A stretch of 9,960 bases of DNA from Syntrophomonadaceae bacterium. Its GTDB lineage: Bacteria; Bacillota; Syntrophomonadia; Syntrophomonadales; Syntrophomonadaceae. Shown here one piece after another: positions 1 to 6,176 of this stretch (the first letter of the stretch is position 1; every line of letters begins with the position of its first letter). The stretch covers positions 1 through 9,960 of the forward strand of contig JAAYJY010000294.1 of assembly GCA_012522705.1 (NCBI GenBank), given 5' to 3'. The notes beneath the pieces are model-generated. The model was not told the DNA's origin, ran no database searches, and saw only the letters and a list, made by a program, of their open reading frames with translations. The translations under genes and the position numbers were made by a program.

Positions 1-43
1 AGTGTCCAATTTTAATACAGGTTTGTATAATTATGAATACAGT

Positions 44-378
44 TTAATACGAATTTTGGCTTTTCTTTAAGGCTACCGCCAGCACCAGGGCAATCAGCTC
101 GATGCGATTCAATTTGTCCAATGGGATTCGCTTCTCTCCGTTCATCATCACCAGTTCACCACCCTTGTGCGGATCGGTTGGTCAAGGGACACCCGTTTGG
201 TTCCGGGCTTCACTTCAACCAACACGGCGGTTTCATTTCTGCTGCGTTCATTTCCACTCTTGAGACGCGGCGTGCGGGAGCCTCCCTGCCTTTTGCATTC
301 TGGTCCCCAGTAAATCTTGCAGAATCCAAAATGGTTGCACTCCCGGCAATCCGCGTTGCCATGCAGATCATTGATCAT
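44..378 (-). pseudogene. Small cysteine-motif protein gene, apparently split by a one-base frameshift
   Basis: I do not recognise the family. The first frame, read from ATG 378, carries cysteines at about residues 11, 14, 20 and 28 (CxxC, then C, then C) beside several aromatic residues, which would suit a small metal-binding module, and it stops with TGA at 148-150. A second frame runs from ATG 148, sharing one base with that TGA, to TAA at 44-46 (34 residues). Read upstream of its ATG, the second frame stays protein-like (PTDPHKGGELVMMNGEK) back to a TGA at 182-184. A single -1 shift between about 151 and 181 would therefore join both frames into one protein of about 111 residues. ATG 378 is preferred because GGAGGTG lies 9 bases upstream; ATG 402 and a more upstream start at 423 have no such site. 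It could be a pseudogene, a sequencing error, a recoded gene or two coupled genes. Confidence 0.42.
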
Positions 379-754
379 CAGCGGCCACACCTCCCTCATT
401 TTTAAATGCCGTGACCTGGTCATTGGTCAAACGGCTTTTACACATCTTATAAGCAAGAGACGTGCCAGGATTGGAGTGATTTAGACATGGCGACCCTGCC
501 CCCAATCTCCTTTCAGAAATTGGGAACCAAAACACGGCCACTCCATTCTCAAGAATTGAAGTCGTTGGGACGGCGTTGGGTGCAGCGGCAAATTTTCACC
601 GGACTATTGCGGGGAGGGAAGGCAGGGGCTATCCTCCTGGCAGCAGAGATCAGGGGAAAATTCGGTGGGCGCTTTGTTGAAGCGGTGCATGTTCGAATAG
701 CCAAGCCGAAAATGATCAAACTGACCTGGGTGGCCGACACAAGGTTTATAACCT
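379..754. other. Intergenic stretch with no supported gene
   Basis: This lies between the CDF gene and the small cysteine-motif gene. A plus-strand frame is open from 487 and a minus-strand frame of 63 codons lies at 549-740, but neither has a convincing ribosome binding site or a recognisable motif, and the plus frame runs into the antisense of the CDF gene. Just after the CDF stop a 5-bp hairpin (AGGTT/AACCT, 3-base loop) has no clear U-run. A decayed gene or element remnant cannot be excluded. Confidence 0.4.
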
Positions 755-1963
755 CTAACGATTGTAGATGTTCAGCCCATTGGCCTCTTTGTTGGGGATG
801 TCCCGCCCCACCTGGTTGATTACTACCTCAAAATTCAGGCCGGCGGACTCTATCCTTTGCCGAACCTGACTAGCCAGCTGCAGGTATTCGGATTTCGGAA
901 TGGGCCCCAGTATCTCCAAATCGAAGATAACTATTACCTTATTTTCGCCTTGGGCGATGCGGAAATTCTCCAGCCGGACTTCCTCCTCCATGCCGCTCAG
1001 GCAGATCGAGACCTGCGCCCAAGCCTGGGCGATCTTATGATTGTCGGTGGTGATGGGGTCCATGTGGACTACGATTTCTATGCCCAGTTCCTGGCTGATC
1101 TGGTTTTCCAGAGCATCAATGGAGGAGTGGGCCTCAACGATGTCGACATAGTCCGGCACTTCGGCGTGGATGGAGGCCATCACCCGGTTGGGACCGTAAT
1201 CATGGACTTCCAATTCGTGCGTCCCCATTACGTGCCGGCCATTTCTGACTATCTGGTTGATACGAGCGGCCACCTCCGGGTCCGGCGCCGATCCCAACAG
1301 CAGGTTGACAGTATCCCGGGCGACGTCGAAGCCAGCATAGATGATGAACAGCGATATGGCCATCCCGGCCAGACCATCGATGGGAAAATCCCAGAAGCGC
1401 CCCAGGATCATGGACAGGATGACCACCCCGGTGGCAATGCTGTCATTGAGGCTGTCGTAGGCGGTACCTTTGTTGATAGTTGACTTGATCTTCTTTGATA
1501 TATACAGGTTGTAGGAAAACATCCACAGCTTCACCAGCACTGATGCCCCCAGGATACCCAGGGTCACATAGCTGAAAATCACCTTCTCCGGATTTCTTAG
1601 CTGTTCATAGGAATTGCGCAGCAGTTCGAAGCCCACCCCGAAGATGATAAAGGCGATCACCAGCGAGGCGATATATTCGATCCGGCCGTGCCCGAAAGGG
1701 TGTTCCTGGTCGGGCGGACTGCTGCTTAGTTTGGCCCCCAGGATCGATACCAGCGAAGAGCCCATGTCGGTCAGGTTGTTGAAAGCGTCGGATATGACCG
1801 CGATGCTGTTGGAAATAAGGCCGGCGGCCATCTTGCCCCCAAACAGGAGCAGGTTGCACAGGATGCCTACAATACCAGAGAGCACGATATATGATTCGCG
1901 CACATCCTTATTGTTTATGTTTTGGTGATCCTTTATCCAGCGCCGTATGATTAGGTCGATCAA
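755..1963 (-). CDS. Cation diffusion facilitator (CDF) family metal exporter
   Basis: This 402-residue inner-membrane antiporter should export a divalent metal ion in exchange for protons. The N-terminal part carries the CDF membrane bundle with helices near residues 28-48, 53-75, 98-116, 130-152, 171-188 and 192-215, and the conserved HPFGHGR loop at 88-94. The membrane metal site reads N62-x3-D66 in helix 2 and D170-x3-D174 in helix 5, so it lacks the histidine typical of zinc transporters (HxxxD). This argues for manganese or another non-zinc metal by inference. From about residue 215 on comes the cytoplasmic dimerisation domain with HxxDP-like metal ligands (HVMGTHELEVHDYG, VVHMDP), then a further C-terminal stretch of about 90 residues. 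The start is TTG at 1961-1963, with a GGGGGA/GAAGG purine run just upstream. The gene follows the MBL gene but is separated from it by a terminator, so it is probably its own unit. Confidence 0.9.
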   Translation of the reverse strand: MIDLIIRRWIKDHQNINNKDVRESYIVLSGIVGILCNLLLFGGKMAAGLISNSIAVISDAFNNLTDMGSSLVSILGAKLSSSPPDQEHPFGHGRIEYIASLVIAFIIFGVGFELLRNSYEQLRNPEKVIFSYVTLGILGASVLVKLWMFSYNLYISKKIKSTINKGTAYDSLNDSIATGVVILSMILGRFWDFPIDGLAGMAISLFIIYAGFDVARDTVNLLLGSAPDPEVAARINQIVRNGRHVMGTHELEVHDYGPNRVMASIHAEVPDYVDIVEAHSSIDALENQISQELGIEIVVHMDPITTDNHKIAQAWAQVSICLSGMEEEVRLENFRIAQGENKVIVIFDLEILGPIPKSEYLQLASQVRQRIESAGLNFEVVINQVGRDIPNKEANGLNIYNR

Positions 1964-2038
1964 GGCCTTCTTTCCCCCAGTATGAGACGCCGGGTGTGGT
2001 GATCGGTAGCCCCGGCCGGAGTCTATTCTATATATGGC

Positions 2039-2074
2039 AAAAATAATCCGCCCCGGTGATTTTCCTCTGGGGCG
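2039..2074 (-). terminator. Rho-independent terminator downstream of the MBL-fold gene
   Basis: On the minus strand CGCCCC (2069-2074) pairs with GGGGCG (2049-2054) across a 14-base loop and is followed by GATTATTTTT. It begins about 27 bases after the MBL stop codon and separates that gene from the CDF gene. Confidence 0.75.
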
Positions 2075-2101
2075 TTAGGATACTGCGTTTAATCGGGATA
2101 T

Positions 2102-3082
2102 TTATAATGCCCGGAAATAGTAGATTCCCTCTGCGCAGCTCATTTTCAAGCGCTTCTGGCAGACCAAATGGTAGAGGTGGGCCATGGCCTCGGCGGCGGC
2201 ATGCATCTTCTGGTTGAAAGGGAAATCGTCCCAGGTCTTGTAGGTCAGATCCCATTCCATCTGGGCGGCTGCCTGGGCGGCAGTCATTGCCTCCCTGCCC
2301 ACGATGTTGAGAACATTCTGGATACGACGAGCATGGTGCTCCTTTATATCCGCAATCCGACCCTGCATGTTCTGGAATATGTTACGGTGTCCTGGCAAAA
2401 CCAACTCCACTTCCAGCTCCGCAGTCTTATCCAGGCTCCGCAGGTACTCACCCAGCGCATCGCGATTCAATGTCCAGAGACCGATATTGGGCGTAATTGA
2501 ATCCAGGATGTGGTCGCCCGCCACCAATATCTTCTTATTTGGTTCATAGAGGCACACATGTCCAGGGGTATGCCCGGGGGTCTCGACGCATATGAAGTCG
2601 TACCGGCCCGCCTTCACCCGGTCACCCTCCCGCAGCTTGGTGAGCCTGACCGCCTTATTGCTGGCGTACTTGACCACGGCTTCCTCCCCGGGGGTAAAAG
2701 GCGCTCCGGCAGCCAGCAACCCGCTCTGGTGCAGATGGAGGGCTGAAGCCGCCAGGAACTTGCGGTCCCGCAACCCCATCTCCAGGATGAGGACAGCCTG
2801 CTCGCCCATCAAAACCCGATTGTTGGGGGTGGCCAGGTATTCCACCAGTCCGGCATGGTCGGAATGGGCATGGGTTAAAAAGATGTCGGTGTCGTCGATA
2901 CCGGCTTCCAGTTGCCGCAGGGCATCCTCCATGACCACCCAGCAATCCTGCAGGTTAAAGCCGGTGTCGATCAGCAGGTTTCTCTCCCCGCCGCGGAAGA
3001 AATAGGAATTGAGAACCCGCAGGGGATTCTTGGGCAAAGGTATCTCAATCAGATACACATCGGGCAAAATCCTGTTAATCAT
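2102..3082 (-). CDS. MBL-fold metallo-hydrolase (LACTB2/glyoxalase II-like)
   Basis: The product is a soluble 326-residue metallo-beta-lactamase-fold hydrolase. The metal ligands are present in order: THAHSDH at 70-76 (HxHxDH), H171 in the ETPGHTPGH segment, D190 in GDH, and H231 in LPGHRN. This is a complete binuclear site. The last 80 or so residues are helical and resemble the winged-helix tail found in LACTB2-type proteins, which fits a nucleic acid, thioester or small ester substrate; the substrate cannot be told from sequence. The frame is open further upstream to 3211, but ATG 3080-3082 is chosen because family homology starts there (LPDVYLIEIPL) and GGAGAGAGG lies about 12 bases before it. 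It is followed by its own terminator and preceded by a 311-bp gap, so it is probably monocistronic. Confidence 0.88.
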   Translation of the reverse strand: MINRILPDVYLIEIPLPKNPLRVLNSYFFRGGERNLLIDTGFNLQDCWVVMEDALRQLEAGIDDTDIFLTHAHSDHAGLVEYLATPNNRVLMGEQAVLILEMGLRDRKFLAASALHLHQSGLLAAGAPFTPGEEAVVKYASNKAVRLTKLREGDRVKAGRYDFICVETPGHTPGHVCLYEPNKKILVAGDHILDSITPNIGLWTLNRDALGEYLRSLDKTAELEVELVLPGHRNIFQNMQGRIADIKEHHARRIQNVLNIVGREAMTAAQAAAQMEWDLTYKTWDDFPFNQKMHAAAEAMAHLYHLVCQKRLKMSCAEGIYYFRAL

Positions 3083-3393
3083 GTCTTCGCTAAACCTCTC
3101 TCCGGTTGATATATAAGGGGATAGAGCAGCGCGGCAGAACTTGACCAGCCTGTTGCACCTAACTGCCAAGTCGGAGCAGCCGCAGTCACTGCGTGCCGTG
3201 ATAATCGCCAATGCAGCAAACCCTTATAAATAAAGGCGAGCATCCACCGCCTGGCAAGTTTAACTAAATCGTAAAGTGAATGAATATATTTTACACCAAA
3301 GCCCCGGGCAAATCATACATCTTGGCGGACGTCATGATTACAAGGTGTAACGGTCTTGATTTGGATCTGCTGGCCAAACCAGGTTGGACTGTC
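3083..3393. other. Intergenic gap between the EFR1-type gene and the MBL gene
   Basis: No gene is supported. The 201-codon plus-strand frame beginning at 3280 is mostly antisense of the EFR1 gene. The gap holds a candidate terminator (3225-3252) and, nearer the MBL start, an AT-rich TATATATC word around 3108-3115 that could be a -10 box, though I see no matching -35. Confidence 0.45.
3225..3252 (-). terminator. Candidate terminator downstream of the EFR1-type gene
   Basis: On the minus strand AGGCG (3248-3252) pairs with CGCCT (3234-3238), with one further G-T pair inside, and is followed by TTATTTAT. The stem is short and lies about 140 bases after the EFR1 stop, so the call is tentative. 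Confidence 0.4.
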
Positions 3394-4173
3394 TCAAATA
3401 AACAGTTCGGGTTCCCGGCGCACCTGGCTGCATTGGGCGATCAGCGTCTGCCGTATCCGGTCCAGTTTTTCATGGTCGACGGAGACCGCCTGTACCGGAC
3501 AAATTTTAACGCAACGACAACACAGGATGCACTTACCCTCGCTTATATCATGGAAGTTCTTCCAGTTGATAGCCTGCATGGGGCAGCTCTCCGCGCACAT
3601 TCCACATTCCAGACAATCCGCCCCTATAACAGGTATGGCAGGGATTTTGGGGGTCCGTTCTTTATATGGGAAATCACCTTTCACGGCCAACGGTACCTCT
3701 TGCCCGGGATTGATGGCCGCCAATTTCTGGCGAAGGCGGCGCCCAAATTGGCGGCCCTGCTCCAAATCCTGCCGGTCGGGCCGGCCGGTTCCCACCAATC
3801 GGGTGTAGGAATGCTCGCCGATAAAAGCCCCGGCCCCAATCACCAGGAAGCCGTTGCCTTCCATAGTGTCTTTCAGTTCCAATAAAGCATCGTCATAGTC
3901 ACGGTTGCCGTACACTACCACGCAAACCGCCAAGGTCTGGTCGCCTTTGACCCGGGCCAGGTAGTCGACCAGGAAATCCGGCACCCGGCCACCATATACC
4001 GGCACCCCGGCCACGACCAAATCCTGCCGGCCAAAGGATAAATCCTGGCGGCTATAGGGATGACTAATGTCACATTCTCTGACCGTACTGCCCAAGCCTT
4101 CCCCGATCGCCTGCACCACCCGAGCGGTAGTGCCGGTGGCGCTGAAATACAACAAATTCACCAGTTTATCCAT
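3394..4173 (-). CDS. EFR1-type flavodoxin-domain ferredoxin protein, 2[4Fe-4S]
   Basis: This 259-residue redox protein joins an N-terminal flavodoxin-like domain to a C-terminal bacterial ferredoxin domain. The FMN phosphate loop is visible as FSATGTT at residues 10-16, followed by VPVYGGRVP, typical of the flavodoxin fold. The C-terminal half carries two cluster motifs: C187-x2-C190-x2-C193-x3-C197-P, and C215-x2-C218-x2-C221-x3-C225-P, with an additional C219. This is the EFR1 family layout. Such proteins are inferred to pass electrons between a flavin and iron-sulfur clusters in anaerobes; the partner is unknown. The frame is open to 4296, but ATG 4171-4173 is the start because AGGAGG (4180-4185) sits 6 bases upstream and the family begins there. 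A perfect CAACAA/TTGTTG hairpin (4216-4230) lies in its leader. Confidence 0.9.
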   Translation of the reverse strand: MDKLVNLLYFSATGTTARVVQAIGEGLGSTVRECDISHPYSRQDLSFGRQDLVVAGVPVYGGRVPDFLVDYLARVKGDQTLAVCVVVYGNRDYDDALLELKDTMEGNGFLVIGAGAFIGEHSYTRLVGTGRPDRQDLEQGRQFGRRLRQKLAAINPGQEVPLAVKGDFPYKERTPKIPAIPVIGADCLECGMCAESCPMQAINWKNFHDISEGKCILCCRCVKICPVQAVSVDHEKLDRIRQTLIAQCSQVRREPELFI

Positions 4174-4304
4174 CCTGCTCCTCCTAATCCAGACCAGCCG
4201 GCTGCTCCCTCTCCCCAACAATCGTTGTTGATTCAGAAGGCGCGCCTCCCGGATCCCCACCGAACCGGACGTCAGGACAGGGACCGGCTCCAGCATTTAA
4301 TGAC

Positions 4305-4310
4305 ATTATA
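4305..4310 (-). promoter_or_regulatory. Candidate -10 box for the EFR1-type gene
   Basis: A perfect TATAAT on the minus strand lies in the 207-bp gap after the YjbQ gene. The position 17 bases upstream (AATACC) is a poor -35, so this would be a weak or activator-dependent promoter with a leader of about 125 nt. Confidence 0.35.
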
Positions 4311-4380
4311 ACCGCCCCGGCGAAAATGGTATTAGGCTTGGCGGACCGCACGCCAGGCAGGCTCGTTTTTTCCACATGGC

Positions 4381-4797
4381 TTATTCGCCGATTATCTTGA
4401 TCAATACCCGCTTGTCTCTTTTGCCGTCAAACTCGAAATAGAAGATCTGCTCCCAAGTGCCGAAATCCAGCTTGCCCCAGGTGATGGCCTCTACCACCTC
4501 GCGCCCCATTACCGTGCGTTTGAGATGGGCATCGGCATTGTCTTCGAAGCCGTTGTGGCGGTATTGGCTGTAGGGCTTCTCCGGAGCCAGTTTCTCCAGC
4601 CACATCTCGAAATCATGATGCAGTCCGCTCTCATCATCGTTGATAAAGACGCTGGCGGTGATATGCATGGGATTGACCAGCACCAGGCCTTCCTTGACAC
4701 CGCTGGCCTCTACCGCCCTCTGTACTTGACGGGTTATATTCTGCAGTCCCCGGCGGGCAGGCAGGTGCATATGCAGCACCTCCCGGTAAGTCTTCAT
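4381..4797 (-). CDS. yjbQ: YjbQ/UPF0047 family protein (secondary thiamine-phosphate synthase-like)
   Basis: The product has 138 residues, the normal size for this single-domain trimeric family. Conserved features are NPMHITAS around 42-49 (H45), LHHDFEMWL at 59-67, and HNGFEDNADAHLKRTVMG at 81-98, whose His/Asp residues form the family's presumed active site. The chain ends with GTWEQIFYFEFDG, also typical. E. coli YjbQ was reported to have weak thiamine-phosphate synthase activity; the true physiological role is unsettled, so that name should be read with care. ATG 4795-4797 is chosen because GGAGGAGGG lies 7 bases upstream; the longer frame from TTG 4815 begins inside this ribosome binding site. 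The gene has a candidate promoter of its own just upstream. Confidence 0.92.
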   Translation of the reverse strand: MKTYREVLHMHLPARRGLQNITRQVQRAVEASGVKEGLVLVNPMHITASVFINDDESGLHHDFEMWLEKLAPEKPYSQYRHNGFEDNADAHLKRTVMGREVVEAITWGKLDFGTWEQIFYFEFDGKRDKRVLIKIIGE

Positions 4798-4832
4798 AGG
4801 GAATCCCTCCTCCAACTCTATCGTTTATTGCC

Positions 4833-4838
4833 ATTATA
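4833..4838 (-). promoter_or_regulatory. Candidate -10 box for the YjbQ gene
   Basis: A perfect TATAAT on the minus strand stands about 36 bases before the YjbQ start and just downstream of the strong terminator at 4875-4924. The -35 region (GGGCAA at 17-base spacing) is weak. The position suits a short-leader promoter that restarts transcription after the terminator. Confidence 0.42.
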
Positions 4839-4873
4839 GGACAGGCAGGCATAATTTGCCCCCATCCGGTCAG

Positions 4874-4926
4874 AAAAAGTAAAGGACCAACTTCTATACG
4901 GAATAGAGTTGGCCCTCTACTTTTGT
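4874..4926 (-). terminator. Strong, probably bidirectional, intrinsic terminator
   Basis: Positions 4875-4897 pair with 4903-4924 in a stem of about 20 base pairs with one bulge, two A-C mismatches and a 5-base loop. The arms begin with an A-tract and end with a T-tract on both strands (TTTTT at 4874-4878 read on minus, TTTT at 4921-4924 read on plus). It closes the candidate noncoding RNA unit and lies just upstream of the YjbQ promoter. Confidence 0.8.
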
Positions 4927-5292
4927 GCGGTACTGATCACTTAGTACCTCCTTGTGGGATTTACCCTGTCACTTTCCGGTTTCCCTCCAGAGTAATTGGA
5001 GTCGGACTCCGGACTTCCGCCTACGGGGACTTTCTTTCCCAATCCAATCATACCGTGCGATATTATGGGTTTGGATTTACCTGGAGAACGCGTCTTCTCT
5101 AACCTTTCTTACTACCCTTGTCCTGGATTTCCGTCTAAGTCTTGCACCTATACCTTAACCCTGGATCTTTTTCAGCAACACCTCTCTTGGTATGACTGCC
5201 GGGAATTAGTAATGAGACTGGGAAGACTTTTTCTCTTTTCGTCCCCTGATGCAGGGTACCTGCCAGTACTTCAGCCGGTGCTGTTTCCTGAC
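4874..5292 (-). ncRNA. Candidate structured noncoding RNA of about 420 nt, unknown family
   Basis: No minus-strand protein frame is open here, yet the stretch is bounded by a sigma-A-like promoter and a strong terminator. The minus strand is purine-rich, with unpaired-looking GGAAA and GAAAG words typical of structured RNA. Perfect local stems include CCCTG/CAGGG (5244-5256), GAGAA/TTCTC (5084-5099), AATCCAA/TTGGATT with an inner CATA/TATG (5041-5077), GGGA/TCCC (5026-5040), GGAGT/ACTCC (4998-5010), and GGTACT/AGTACC (4929-4948). A long-range CTGTCA/TGACAG pairing (5289-5294 with 4966-4971) could close the whole domain. I see none of the hallmark words of RNase P RNA, tmRNA, SRP RNA, T-box or c-di-GMP riboswitches. 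It could also be a very long leader or a decayed intron. Transcription is inferred, not shown. Confidence 0.5.
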
Positions 5293-5298
5293 AGTTTC

Positions 5299-5327
5299 AA
5301 TATATGCGAAACAAAGGGGAAGGTCAA
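5299..5327 (-). promoter_or_regulatory. Sigma-A-like promoter of the candidate noncoding RNA
   Basis: On the minus strand TTGACC (5322-5327) is followed after exactly 17 bases by TATATT (5299-5304). Both boxes match consensus at five of six positions. The predicted transcript start is near 5292. This is one of the two best promoters in the window and no protein gene lies downstream before the terminator at 4875-4924. Confidence 0.6.
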
Positions 5328-5359
5328 TGCTTGTGATTGTTTTCTTTTTCATTTATCAG

Positions 5360-5429
5360 GCAGTCACTGCGGAGGCGGGTCAGTCAGACCCACTACAACC
5401 AATACAGCGTGCGGCTGGAGCTGCCAGCC
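5360..5429 (-). repeat. Three consecutive hairpins after the thioesterase gene
   Basis: Perfect or near-perfect inverted repeats follow the stop codon: GGCTGG/CCAGCC with a 5-base loop (5413-5429), GTGGGTC/GACCCGC with one G-T pair and a 5-base loop (5375-5393), and GCAG/CTGC with a 3-base loop (5360-5370). None is followed by a U-run, so they may stabilise the 3' end of the message rather than terminate it. Confidence 0.45.
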
Positions 5430-5456
5430 AATTACTATGTCGGGGTTTGGGCGGGA

Positions 5457-5927
5457 CTATTCAGGTTGCGGACCGGCTTCTTTCCTGGCATACTTCTCCT
5501 GACCCATTAACACCAGGTTGCTGACTGCAGTGGCGATCAAACGGCCCTGGCTTCCATCGACCCCTTCACCGTATAAGTGGGCCATGGTTTGACCGATTGA
5601 TTTGACCTGAGCGCGGACTACCAGGATATCGCCTACAAATAAGGGGCGCAGGAAATTCATATGTATGTCTATGGAAGCCATATCGCGGCGGCGGGTCTCC
5701 ATCTGCAGCAAGGCCCCTAGGGTGTTATCGAAGGCGGCGGTCATGAAGCCGCCCTGCATGGTGCCCCGCGGATTGGAGTATACCTCCAGGACCGGGAAGG
5801 CCATGGTCAAGCTCTCCCCCTCCACATACTCAACGAACTCCGGCTGCATGAAAGCCCAGCACTGCGGTATCATCCGAGTCTGTTCCAATTCCTTCTCCAG
5901 GGCTTCCCAATCAGTATATCTGGCCAA
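5457..5927 (-). CDS. Hotdog-fold PaaI-type thioesterase
   Basis: The product has about 156 residues and one hotdog domain of the 4HBT/PaaI group, which hydrolyse acyl-CoA thioesters in the cytoplasm. The signature segment N52-P-R-G-T-M-Q-G-G60 followed by D67 and G71 is the helix-start and catalytic-acid region; family members often have His where Q58 stands. SIDIHMNFLRPLFVGDI and AHLYGEGVDGSQGRLIATA are the usual later strands. The frame is open to a GTG at 5940-5942, but I place the start at TTG 5925-5927 because GGAGG precedes it by 8 bases while the GTG has no good site; this is not certain. The substrate is unknown. It lies 250 bp after glmM, where glmS is often found, and may share its transcript. 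Confidence 0.85.
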   Translation of the reverse strand: MARYTDWEALEKELEQTRMIPQCWAFMQPEFVEYVEGESLTMAFPVLEVYSNPRGTMQGGFMTAAFDNTLGALLQMETRRRDMASIDIHMNFLRPLFVGDILVVRAQVKSIGQTMAHLYGEGVDGSQGRLIATAVSNLVLMGQEKYARKEAGPQPE

Positions 5928-6176
5928 ATTACCACCCTCCACATCTCTGCCTGGCTGCCTGCGGCAGCACCCCCCAATAACAGCAGGGGCACAGCGGAAT
6001 ACCTGCCAACATGATAACCCCTGTGCCGTTCAAGTTAATCTCCATTGTTAATCCCCACATGGTAAGGATGTCTATTCTGCTGGTGCCTTCTCCTATCCTC
6101 CACCTCATACTCAACCGTCAACCCTGGCGCGGCTGGTCCCTGCGATCCCGCGAAAACGCAGCCGGGTCAGACGATT

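Noticed and set aside
487..819. Plus-strand frame of 110 codons left of the CDF gene
   Set aside because: It has no clear ribosome binding site, runs antisense into the CDF C-terminus, and shows no motif; a degraded remnant cannot be excluded.
857..1483. Plus-strand open frame of 208 codons
   Set aside because: It is antisense to the CDF gene and has no family motif.
3280..3885. Plus-strand open frame of 201 codons
   Set aside because: It is mostly antisense to the EFR1-type gene, including its ferredoxin motifs, and has no ribosome binding site.
4874..5292. RNase P RNA, tmRNA or SRP RNA as the identity of the candidate noncoding RNA
   Set aside because: Length would suit RNase P or tmRNA, but the conserved GAGGAAAGUCC and ACAGAA words, the CCA tRNA-like end, and the SRP GGAAGGAAGCA loop are all absent.
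4996..5502. Plus-strand open frame of 168 codons across the thioesterase-YjbQ gap
   Set aside because: It begins with TTG without a ribosome binding site, overlaps the end of the thioesterase gene, has low-complexity Cys/Pro/Ser-rich content, and is open mainly because the plus strand is pyrimidine-rich here and so poor in stop codons.
5929..6114. Minus-strand frame of 61 codons between glmM and the thioesterase
   Set aside because: Its stop abuts the thioesterase start, which is suggestive, but internal ATGs have only weak ribosome binding sites and the Cys-rich tail matches nothing I know; not strong enough to call.
6080..6135. Possible glmS-type ribozyme after glmM (GCGCCAG and GTTGACG words)
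   Set aside because: The two words recall the ribozyme core, but the conserved UCGGCGGAUGCC-like part is missing and the downstream gene is not glmS.
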